Shown here: positions 20,760 to 25,762 of the stretch, one piece after another
Layout of the letters: each line of letters begins with the position of its first letter
Position numbering within the stretch: position 1 is the stretch's first letter
Position numbers and translations under genes: made by a program
IMG/VR virus record: IMGVR_UViG_3300044539_000252
Span: 1 to 25,762 of that record
Reading direction: 5' to 3' (one strand)
DNA length: 25,762 bases
DNA from: a virus
Notes under the pieces: model-generated
Told to the model about the DNA's origin: nothing
Seen by the model: the letters and a program-made list of their open reading frames with translations, nothing else
The model's database searches: none

Positions 20760-21544
20760 ACGATTGAGCTCGGGTTCCATCGATCTGGGAACTGCTTGCT
20801 TTTGAAAACAGGGGGTATTCCTGGAGGGGTAGGTCTTGTTGGCGTAATTGGTGGTGCAATTGGTGGCGCGGTTGGTGGCGCAGGAGGCGCCCACGGTCTT
20901 GGTTGGTTTTGAGGTTTATTAAAATAATCGTATGCAAGAGCTCCGCCAGTAATAAGAAGACCAAGTGCTCCAGGAGCTTTAAGACCAACTTTAGGTAACT
21001 TAGCTGGTTTTGGAACAGGAGCTTTTACTGGAGGCCTAGGTGCAGCTGGTTTTGGAACAGTAGGCGTTGTTGGAACTTTAGGAGTTGTTGGAACTTTAGG
21101 AGTTGTTGCGGGAGGTGGCTTTGGCATATCAGGCCAAGGATTTGTTTTTGGACCGTACGGATCCCACGGTTTTGTGTTTGGTCCATATGGATTCCATTTA
21201 GGTGGAGTAATTGTTGGAGGAGTACCTGGCTTTGTTACTGTGACTGCGCGAGGTGGTGCAGGTACTTTAGCTGCATCTGGGCCATAAGCGTTCCAACCAC
21301 TCTTTGGATTAGAACCTGTAGGACGTGGTTGTAAATAATCTGGTGTTGGTCTTGTTCCACCTTTAGGATCAAACGCCTGCCACTTAGGAGTTTTTGCTTT
21401 TTGCGCCGCTGCTTTTTTAGCAGCAGCTGCAGCTGCAGTTGTTGCTCCTTTTTTAACTGCCTCTTTACCAATTTGTTTTACGGCAACACCTGCACCAACG
21501 CGTGCGGCAGCTAAGGCAAGTGGTATTAATAGAGGGAAAGGCAT
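20756..21544 (-). CDS. Proline-rich protein with WxPYGP repeats
   Basis: 262 residues. N-terminal hydrophobic/Ala-rich helix (FPLLIPLALAAARVGAGVAV), an Ala/Lys segment, then long Pro-rich sequence with repeats of WNAYGP, WNPYGP and WDPYGP, a block of PKVPTTP repeats, a short hydrophobic segment near 194-206 (GALGLLITGGALAYDYF), and a final Pro-rich run. It has no catalytic signature. A membrane- or virion-associated spacer protein is likely. The start shares one base with the upstream stop (TAATG). Confidence 0.65.
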   Translation of the reverse strand: MPFPLLIPLALAAARVGAGVAVKQIGKEAVKKGATTAAAAAAKKAAAQKAKTPKWQAFDPKGGTRPTPDYLQPRPTGSNPKSGWNAYGPDAAKVPAPPRAVTVTKPGTPPTITPPKWNPYGPNTKPWDPYGPKTNPWPDMPKPPPATTPKVPTTPKVPTTPTVPKPAAPRPPVKAPVPKPAKLPKVGLKAPGALGLLITGGALAYDYFNKPQNQPRPWAPPAPPTAPPIAPPITPTRPTPPGIPPVFKSKQFPDRWNPSSIV

Positions 21545-21789
21545 TATCTAGTTCCTTTGTTCTTAGAACGGTTTAATAAATCAGCTGCCTGCTCAGATAC
21601 ATTGTATCGACCGTAAGTGGGCTTTGGCCCAGCAAACATACCTACGTTTGTATTACGGATATCTTTAACAGGTGATGGCTTCTTTGCTGTTTTCTTAGCT
21701 ACCTTTTTAGCAGGCTTTTTAGCATCTTTTGGATACGCCTCACCTAATGCTCGCATAGCGCGAGTGCGCCCTATTGCTGGATCAATCAT
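21544..21789 (-). CDS. Small Lys-rich protein, 81 residues
   Basis: The N-terminus (MIDPAIGRTRAMRALGEAYP) is followed by a histone-like Lys/Ala/Pro stretch (KKPAKKVAKKTAKKPSPVKD) and a second compact part (TYGRYNVSEQAADLLNRSKN). The Lys-rich tail suggests binding to DNA or another polyanion. No family is assigned. TAATG overlaps on both sides give good support for the start and for coupled translation. Confidence 0.68.
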   Translation of the reverse strand: MIDPAIGRTRAMRALGEAYPKDAKKPAKKVAKKTAKKPSPVKDIRNTNVGMFAGPKPTYGRYNVSEQAADLLNRSKNKGTR

Positions 21790-22664
21790 TATTCACCCAT
21801 CAGTTTTCCAGCGTACTCGCTGCGTAATTGTCGTGTGTCCATGCCTGGAAGTTCGTCTTGAAAACTATTCCAGCGCCCAGGACCTTTGCGAGTCATTTTG
21901 TCCATTAAACTATCTTCTGTCTCGACATCGCCAGCCCAATAACGTTGACCTGGTTCGGGTTTAGGTTTTGGTTTTTTACTAATGCCTCTAGCTTTTTCTG
22001 CAGCGGATAGTCGTTTAACAAAAGTTCGGCCGCCTTCAGAAAACTCATTACTGTCTAGTGGTACGACATCATCTTCATTATAAGAAGACTTTACATCTTG
22101 TATTGCGCGATGTGCGGTGTTCCAATCATAATTATTGTCTGTATCTTCTACTTCGGGCCCTGGTGACATACCCGCCCTAATTAAACGGTTTACCATTGGA
22201 CGGCTATATGCAGATAAATTTGTTGAATGAGTGACTTGTTGGCCCCAACGGTTAAGCGCTTCGTTATTTGCTGCCTCTAACATTGCGGGCACAGTATGGC
22301 TTGCGTCTTTAGTTGCAACCAGTGAAGATACTACAGGAGGTGTTCGGTTATCTTTAAATAGAACACCTTGTCTAGCAAGTTGTCTATCCCCATCTTTATT
22401 GCGTTCGTAAACTCTATTGTTATCGTTATCTTTAACTGGTGGAAACGCATCGTTATCATCTTCAGGATTGACGCCGTAACGCTCTGCCTCTTTTGCAAGC
22501 CTGTTATAATCTTTATATTCACCTGTTGGAGCATCTACGTTAAGTAGCGCACCTGATTGTGTTCCTACAGCGTTTTGGCCAATTCCGTGAAACAACTTAA
22601 AGTCTGTGCCACCACTGTTTTCCAGGTAAGTTCCTTTAATAAAATCGCCAACACTGCGTGGCAT
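21789..22664 (-). CDS. Hypothetical phage protein with C-terminal ELPGM motif
   Basis: 291 residues, hydrophilic, Asp/Asn-rich. Notable parts are KEAERYGVNPEDD near 73, NEALNRWGQQVTHSTNLSAY near 133-152, SEGGRTFVKRLSAAEKARGI near 209, a Pro/Lys linker, and WNSFQDELPGMDTRQL near the end. It looks distantly related to the 225-residue protein at 23803-24480 (same MPR start, YGVNP segment, [SE]EG[GS]RT segment and LPG motif). AGGAGG lies 5 bases before the ATG, overlapping the upstream stop. Function unknown; a virion or capsid-associated role is possible. Confidence 0.72.
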   Translation of the reverse strand: MPRSVGDFIKGTYLENSGGTDFKLFHGIGQNAVGTQSGALLNVDAPTGEYKDYNRLAKEAERYGVNPEDDNDAFPPVKDNDNNRVYERNKDGDRQLARQGVLFKDNRTPPVVSSLVATKDASHTVPAMLEAANNEALNRWGQQVTHSTNLSAYSRPMVNRLIRAGMSPGPEVEDTDNNYDWNTAHRAIQDVKSSYNEDDVVPLDSNEFSEGGRTFVKRLSAAEKARGISKKPKPKPEPGQRYWAGDVETEDSLMDKMTRKGPGRWNSFQDELPGMDTRQLRSEYAGKLMGE

Positions 22665-23162
22665 CTAGACCTCCTGGTAAAAAGGCAACTCCATCTGAAC
22701 CGCATTTGGGTTCTTGAGAACGTTTAACACAAAAGACTTTCCTTCACGTAAAAGTTCTAGGTCTAGGATACGTGCCTTTTGCGCGTTAAAAAGGCTAGAC
22801 CAGAGATCAATATTAGATAAGCTTGAAAACCAGTTTTCTTTATTAATAGGGGCGTCCACAGGCATCTGCCCTAATAGTTTAGCTAGGCGCCTTTGAATAC
22901 GAATGCTGTGGCATGACAAGTTATCAGAGCCGATAGGCAGCTCTCCGTATTTATTTATAGAGTGCATAGCAACTACGCCTAATATTGCGGGAGCATGTAT
23001 GCGAGAGCTCTTAGTTGCGTAGAGCATATTGATAACGCCTGATTGCCCAACTGTTGGTGGGCTATATGAACACCAAACCCCACCAGGTGTGCCAAATGTG
23101 GTAGTACCAGTTTCTAATAGAAAGTGGTGTTCGCCGTAAGCAAATAGGTGGCGTAGGTTCAT
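22665..23162 (-). CDS. Conserved-looking hypothetical protein, 165 residues
   Basis: A globular sequence by composition: HLFAYGEHHFLLETGTTTFG, then GGVWCSYSPPTVGQSGVINM, AMHSINKYGELPIGSDNLSC, and a helical C-terminal half. It ends in QMELPFYQEV, a Q-x-x-L-x-F motif like a DNA clamp-binding peptide. I do not recognise an enzyme family. The ATG is inside an 8-bp perfect hairpin (23155-23173), so translation may be regulated. The stop TAG immediately precedes the next ATG. Confidence 0.7.
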   Translation of the reverse strand: MNLRHLFAYGEHHFLLETGTTTFGTPGGVWCSYSPPTVGQSGVINMLYATKSSRIHAPAILGVVAMHSINKYGELPIGSDNLSCHSIRIQRRLAKLLGQMPVDAPINKENWFSSLSNIDLWSSLFNAQKARILDLELLREGKSFVLNVLKNPNAVQMELPFYQEV

Positions 23163-23173
23163 TTGATGAACCT
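23155..23173 (-). promoter_or_regulatory. Hairpin enclosing the start codon of the 165-residue gene
   Basis: Read leftward, AGGTTCAT pairs perfectly with ATGAACCT around CAA. The 5' arm includes the only AGG that could serve as ribosome-binding site, and the 3' arm begins with the ATG itself. Pairing would block initiation unless opened by coupling or a protein. Confidence 0.55.
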
Positions 23174-23200
23174 TATCCTACTGGCTAGTAGCTAAGCAAC

Positions 23201-23419
23201 TTAACCTAGGCCTACGCCGCCACAACCTTGGCAAGTAGCGCCCATGTGAGATCCGCCAGCAACGCCTAATTTTAGCGACTGCCCATATTTATTATAGTGA
23301 GCTTCGGTGTTGCGTGGAGTCATTGGGACAAGATCAGTCGCCCCGTGCCCATTACAAGTTTTGCACGTGGTGCGCTTCTTAGGCTCGCCATTGGATGCAG
23401 CTGTTTTCTTTGTTGCCAT
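23201..23419 (-). CDS. DnaJ-type zinc-ribbon mini-protein
   Basis: 72 residues with two CxxCxGxG repeats: CKTCNGHG near 19-26 and CQGCGGVG near 63-70, which together bind one zinc ion as in the DnaJ cysteine-rich region. The region between them (DLVPMTPRNTEAHYNKYGQS) is polar. The N-terminus is Lys/Thr-rich. No J-domain is present, so it is a stand-alone zinc ribbon; roles in protein or nucleic acid binding are possible. GGGAG lies 5 bases before the ATG, giving a strong start. Confidence 0.75.
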   Translation of the reverse strand: MATKKTAASNGEPKKRTTCKTCNGHGATDLVPMTPRNTEAHYNKYGQSLKLGVAGGSHMGATCQGCGGVGLG

Positions 23420-23435
23420 CTCTACTCCCTAAGCC

Positions 23436-23675
23436 TCAACGAATTTTTTCATGTAATACACTAGCCTTTTGATACTCCGCAAAAGAAGTTAAAAGCTGAG
23501 ATATAAGCTTATCCTTTTTATCCGAATGTTTCTCTTCAAAATGCTGTAACCAATCATTTGCCGAAAATTTAGTAGAGGCACACCCATTGTTGACATCGTC
23601 CCAGCACACCTTAGCAAAGGCATGCCCTGGACCAACTTCCTCTAACTGGTACCAAAGCCACGCTGTATATTTCAT
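23436..23675 (-). CDS. Hypothetical protein, 79 residues
   Basis: Starts MKYTAWLWYQLEEVGPGHAF, with two Cys (KVCWDDVNNGC), a middle SANDWLQHFEEKHSDKKDK and a helical end. The aromatic-rich N-terminus suggests a small folded domain. No family is recognised. Its ATG shares one base with the stop of the mini-zinc-ribbon gene upstream (TAATG), which supports both. Confidence 0.66.
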   Translation of the reverse strand: MKYTAWLWYQLEEVGPGHAFAKVCWDDVNNGCASTKFSANDWLQHFEEKHSDKKDKLISQLLTSFAEYQKASVLHEKIR

Positions 23676-23803
23676 TAATGAGCGCGGGCCTTGTTATTCG
23701 CGCAGGTGTAGCAGATACGCTCCACCAGATCTATTACGCCTAAAACAAAGGCATCTACGCCTGAGTAGACAATGTTTTCGTTAGTACCACATTCTGTACA
23801 CAT
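23675..23803 (-). CDS. Zinc-ribbon mini-protein, 42 residues
   Basis: ATG 23803 shares a base with the upstream TAA, and its own TAA shares a base with the next ATG, so it fills the gap exactly. The product is MCTECGTNENIVYSGVDAFV, then LGVIDLVERICYTCANNKAR-AH: CTEC and CYTC form a CxxC-x28-CxxC zinc ribbon. Function unknown; similar two-knuckle mini-proteins recur in this genome. Confidence 0.7.
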   Translation of the reverse strand: MCTECGTNENIVYSGVDAFVLGVIDLVERICYTCANNKARAH

Positions 23804-24480
23804 TATGACTTTTCAAATCCTGGTAGGGTTTCTTGCTTAAATGCAGGGCCTTGAGGAGATTCTTGTTTGAAAGAGCCTACTCTGCTCTCTTGCCTGTTCT
23901 TACGTAAGTTACTCATTACGCCACGAATAGTTCTAGACCCCTCCTCTATAGCTGAAGGAGGTAACATCGTTGTTTCATTTCCTGGTGGGCGATAGCCTTT
24001 ATTGTTTGCCATATCGTCTACCCAGTTGGTAGCATTATTTCCGTACTCGCGTAGATCTTCTGGCAAGTCATTAGGTCGATAATTTACATCGTGCTTTCCG
24101 CCAAGTAACTTATCGGCAACTCTTGCACTATCAGCTGTCAACGCGTGATCTGGGATCGGATTTACTCCATAACGCTTTTTTGACTCCGCAACTGCCATGC
24201 CAAGTGTTGTACCCAGATCTATCTCTGGAGAGTTATCTCCTCGGTATAAGCCTTTAATTCTTGGAGGTTCCCAATTAAAAAGCTCACCTTGCTTTGCGTT
24301 CTCTGGAAAAGGGTTGTAATGGCTTTCGTTATTAGTTCGGTACCCACCAGCTAACCGCGCTGCTGAGGTTCCATTTTGAGAGTCTACTCCGCCACGTAAA
24401 CCAAACCACTTATCAACATAGCCAGGATCTAAGTTCTCGCGTCCAAAACCTACTGTAAAGGCTTCTCTGTTACGGGGCAT
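23803..24480 (-). CDS. First gene of the leftward operon; hypothetical, with QxxL and LPGF motifs
   Basis: 225 residues, hydrophilic with many Asn, Pro and Arg. Segments include FGLRGGVDSQNGTSAARLAG, QGELFNWEPPRIKGLYRGDN, SKKRYGVNPIPDHALTADSA, and the C-terminal KQETLPGFEKS. It resembles the 291-residue protein at 21789-22664 in motif order. QGELF and QETLPGF both look like short linear binding motifs. No enzymatic domain is seen. The ATG is exactly where the upstream -10 (CATAAT, 24487-24492) predicts transcription to begin, so the mRNA may be leaderless. Confidence 0.72.
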   Translation of the reverse strand: MPRNREAFTVGFGRENLDPGYVDKWFGLRGGVDSQNGTSAARLAGGYRTNNESHYNPFPENAKQGELFNWEPPRIKGLYRGDNSPEIDLGTTLGMAVAESKKRYGVNPIPDHALTADSARVADKLLGGKHDVNYRPNDLPEDLREYGNNATNWVDDMANNKGYRPPGNETTMLPPSAIEEGSRTIRGVMSNLRKNRQESRVGSFKQESPQGPAFKQETLPGFEKS

Positions 24481-24486
24481 GAAGCA

Positions 24487-24492
24487 ATTATG
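24487..24492 (-). promoter_or_regulatory. Leftward -10 element giving a leaderless transcript
   Basis: CATAAT is followed by six bases and then the ATG at 24480, so the predicted transcription start coincides with the A of ATG. No ribosome-binding site is present. The -35 region is poor. Leaderless genes are common in Actinobacteria. The rest of 24498-24585 contains the third TTTAGCCTG copy (about 24514-24522) and nothing else that I can name. Confidence 0.5.
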
Positions 24493-24585
24493 GCAACCGC
24501 GTTAAACATATACAGGCTAAAGCAAAAAAGGCTACTGCCTCAGAAATCTCCCTTCACCTATGGGGATTGCCTGGTGGGGTATGTT

Positions 24586-24597
24586 AATTTGTCGACA
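24586..24597 (+). promoter_or_regulatory. Putative operator AATTTGTCGACA, copy 2
   Basis: Identical to the element at 6163-6174 (there on the leftward strand). The core TGTCGACA is palindromic. It lies 16 bases from the LexA box in the divergent control region, so a phage regulator may act next to the host SOS repressor. Confidence 0.5.
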
Positions 24598-24613
24598 TTT
24601 AACCTAGGGGGGG

Positions 24614-24629
24614 TCGAACATATGTTCGA
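24614..24629. promoter_or_regulatory. LexA (SOS) box
   Basis: TCGAACATATGTTCGA is a 16-bp perfect palindrome that exactly matches the SOS box used by Actinobacteria and Bacillus-type Gram-positives (CGAAC-N4-GTTCG). It lies in the intergenic region between the leftward operon starting at 24480 and the rightward promoter at 24681-24708. Host LexA bound here could repress one or both directions until DNA damage. Confidence 0.85.
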
Positions 24630-24680
24630 GCGCGAGATACAAGGCTGAAAACTATTCATCTGCCGTTCACCTTGCGTTAG

Positions 24681-24708
24681 TTGACTATTAACTATGCGCG
24701 TGTATTGT
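24681..24708 (+). promoter_or_regulatory. Rightward sigma-70-type promoter
   Basis: TTGACT (24681-24686) and TATTGT (24703-24708) with a 16-base spacer. The predicted start near 24715 gives a leader with two small hairpins, CTAGTC/GACTAG (24718-24734) and GTAGT/ACTAC (24741-24754); the second exposes TAGG, the ribosome-binding site, in its loop. It drives the four-gene rightward operon. Confidence 0.65.
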
Positions 24709-24757
24709 ACGCATTACCTAGTCACCGCGACTAGCGATTAGTAGTTAGGACTACATC

Positions 24758-25171
24758 ATGCCGAACGATCGCCTTTACCTTGTGGCTGGCTCACTAGGTT
24801 ACCTGCTAAACGAGGCTCTGCCTTCATTGGCAACCCCATTAGAGATCGATCTCGACCCTGAGCGCGAGTGCGTTCACGCCACCGTATCCATGGGTAATGG
24901 TACGGGATTCTCTCTCTACTTCATGGTAGAGAACAAGTCTATCAAAAGCACACTTCAACAATACGGTGAGGATATTGGCGCACCTGATAAGACCCTCACC
25001 ATTACCGAGTTCATGAGCGATAGCACATGGGCGCACTTTGCTTGCGATTACATCACCAGCGAGGTCAATCACTTTCTTGCTATGAACTCATTTAGCACAC
25101 GCAATAAGCCTACGGGCGACGATCTTGTAAAGTCGCAAGCCGAGTCTGAGCAAGGGTTCTCCCTAGCATGA
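24758..25171 (+). CDS. First gene of the rightward operon, unknown function
   Basis: 137 residues, acidic, no recognised family: MPNDRLYLVAGSLGYLLNEA, then a beta-rich part (ECVHATVSMGNGTGFSLYFM) and a helical part (FMSDSTWAHFACDYITSEVN), ending polar. It is compact and probably globular. AGGA lies about 8 bases before the ATG. GC content and codon choice (more GCG, CGC) differ from the leftward genes. As the first gene after an SOS-box-containing control region it could be an early-expressed gene, but that is inference. Confidence 0.72.
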   Translation: MPNDRLYLVAGSLGYLLNEALPSLATPLEIDLDPERECVHATVSMGNGTGFSLYFMVENKSIKSTLQQYGEDIGAPDKTLTITEFMSDSTWAHFACDYITSEVNHFLAMNSFSTRNKPTGDDLVKSQAESEQGFSLA

Positions 25172-25356
25172 GCGCGCTAATTGAGGCACTTAAAGTGCGC
25201 GCTCGCCAGTCACTATCGCCAACCATAACGCTAACGCGTAACGAGGATTATATTTACGCGCTCGGGTATCTAGTCGGGTGCCTACCACTAGATCAACAAG
25301 CAGAACTTACCGCTCAGATAGAAAAAGAAAATCAGAAAGATGAGGCTCTCGCATGA
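25168..25356 (+). CDS. Small hypothetical protein, 62 residues
   Basis: Its ATG overlaps the upstream TGA by 4 bases (ATGA). MSALIEALKVRARQSLSPTI, then TLTRNEDYIYALGYLVGCLP and DQQAELTAQIEKENQKDEAL: two or three helices, no known domain. The 4-base overlaps at both ends show a translationally coupled operon. Confidence 0.68.
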   Translation: MSALIEALKVRARQSLSPTITLTRNEDYIYALGYLVGCLPLDQQAELTAQIEKENQKDEALA

Positions 25357-25517
25357 TTTTCTATAACGGGTTTAATCTACTCGTGGACATGGTCGCCGTA
25401 ATGGCGACCATGTTCATCACCTACCGCTACGCTATCCGCCGAGGCTTTTGGCGCGGGGTTGAGTTCACTAACGAACTTACCGCCGAGGAGCATTGGCAGA
25501 GTGTTATCCATGACTAA
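25353..25517 (+). CDS. Small single-span membrane protein, 54 residues
   Basis: ATG 25353 overlaps the upstream TGA (ATGA). The product MIFYNGFNLLVDMVAVMATM is followed by FITYRYAIRRGFWRGVEFTN and ELTAEEHWQSVIHD: one hydrophobic segment at about 7-23, then a basic cytoplasmic flank and an acidic end. No family is recognised. GAGG lies about 10 bases upstream. An early host-membrane-directed protein is possible. Confidence 0.65.
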   Translation: MIFYNGFNLLVDMVAVMATMFITYRYAIRRGFWRGVEFTNELTAEEHWQSVIHD

Positions 25518-25653
25518 CGTCATACAGATAACACGTACGGTCACCGTTACCCGTAAGGTTATCCGTCAACAAGTACCCAATCACCCCACAGTTACGCAAA
25601 AGCCTGAGGAGTATTGGGAACAGTTAGAGTTGGACTTCGACTCGGTTTCGTAG
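25510..25653 (+). CDS. Small protein with C-terminal QLELDF motif, 47 residues
   Basis: ATG 25510 overlaps the upstream gene by 8 bases; an earlier in-frame TTG-type start has no support. The product MTNVIQITRTVTVTRKVIRQ continues QVPNHPTVTQKPEEYWEQLE and ends LDFDSVS. The N-terminal half is beta-like and basic; the end YWEQLELDF resembles a sliding-clamp-binding peptide (Q-L-x-L-x-F). Function unknown. Confidence 0.65.
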   Translation: MTNVIQITRTVTVTRKVIRQQVPNHPTVTQKPEEYWEQLELDFDSVS

Positions 25654-25732
25654 TGACCTAACCACTACGGATAGACACCGCCTTAGTTGGTTGCTGTCGG
25701 GCAAAGGGCAAGGGCTTCCCCCCTTGCCCTTT
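25649..25732 (+). terminator. Two hairpins ending the rightward operon
   Basis: CGTAGTG (25649-25655) pairs with CACTACG (25663-25669), spanning the stop of the last gene. Then AAAGGGCAAGGG (25703-25714) pairs perfectly with CCCTTGCCCTTT (25721-25732) around CTTCCC, a strong 12-bp stem with only a short U-run inside the arm. The second is a likely terminator. The last 30 bases of the window show no gene. Confidence 0.65.
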
Positions 25733-25762
25733 CGCATGCCGTAAAGCTGAAAGATGTTTGTG

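Noticed and set aside
20760-20894. N-terminal extension of the 62-residue protein into the Pro-rich gene
   Set aside because: The extension is frame-shadow sequence (Thr/Asn/Cys-rich) of the WxPYGP gene; ATG 20759 with an ATGA overlap is the natural start.
1-25762. tRNA genes, integrase or attachment sites
   Set aside because: No cloverleaf-like sequence ending in CCA, recombinase motif or flanking direct repeat was noticed by eye; absence is not proven without a tRNA or profile scan.

Overview
The window is a piece of a tailed double-stranded DNA phage genome. The order terminase large subunit, portal, scaffold, major capsid protein is read leftward at the left end. The host is most likely an actinobacterium: there is a perfect actinobacterial-type LexA (SOS) box, a DUF7455-like protein, a membrane protein with the LKPNGGSS motif familiar from actinophages, and a CHAP endolysin. 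Moderate to low GC and very compact packing would suit a phage of small-genome freshwater actinobacteria, but that habitat is inference. No integrase, tRNA, CRISPR array, tape measure or tail tube gene was seen, so the tail and replication modules lie mostly outside the window.

Layout, left to right. 1-6055: leftward head module (major capsid protein cut by the window edge, scaffold, portal, two small proteins, terminase), preceded by an intrinsic terminator at 6080-6114. 6178-8335: leftward run of small genes (zinc-binding proteins, a KTSC-like protein, a holin-like protein, an LKPNGGSS membrane protein). 8391-9030: a lone rightward cassette with its own promoter, leader hairpin, secreted lysozyme/transglycosylase-like gene and bidirectional terminator; it looks like a moron. 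9046-13188: leftward virion-surface block with a beta-repeat protein carrying an interrupted PASTA domain, a GT60-type glycosyltransferase, a tandem-domain protein, a threonine-rich mucin-like fibre and a short fibre-type protein. 13254-15634: small basic proteins, CHAP endolysin and a cluster of membrane proteins and a lipoprotein. 15631-18180: an 849-residue secreted Pro/Thr-rich protein with Fn3-like, SUEL-lectin-like and EF-hand-like parts. 18223-24480: a tightly overlapped leftward operon of small, basic or disordered proteins, an HNH-like protein and zinc-ribbon proteins. 24481-24757: a divergent control region with the SOS box, a second copy of a putative operator, a leaderless leftward start and a rightward promoter. 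24758-25653: rightward operon of four small unrecognised genes, ending in hairpins.

The most interesting biology is at 9046-12801. A glycosyltransferase resembling the polypeptide-GlcNAc-transferase family (PF11397/GT60) sits between a PASTA-bearing surface protein and a fibre with mucin-like TTTTTAAP linkers, which suggests that the phage glycosylates its own fibre. The second is the control circuitry: a perfect LexA box in the divergent promoter region, and a 12-bp element (AATTTGTCGACA) shared between that region and the leader of the head operon.

Several genes here are very small (39-62 codons) and were recovered from start/stop overlaps and ribosome-binding sites. All family names come from reading motifs by eye; no database search was run.
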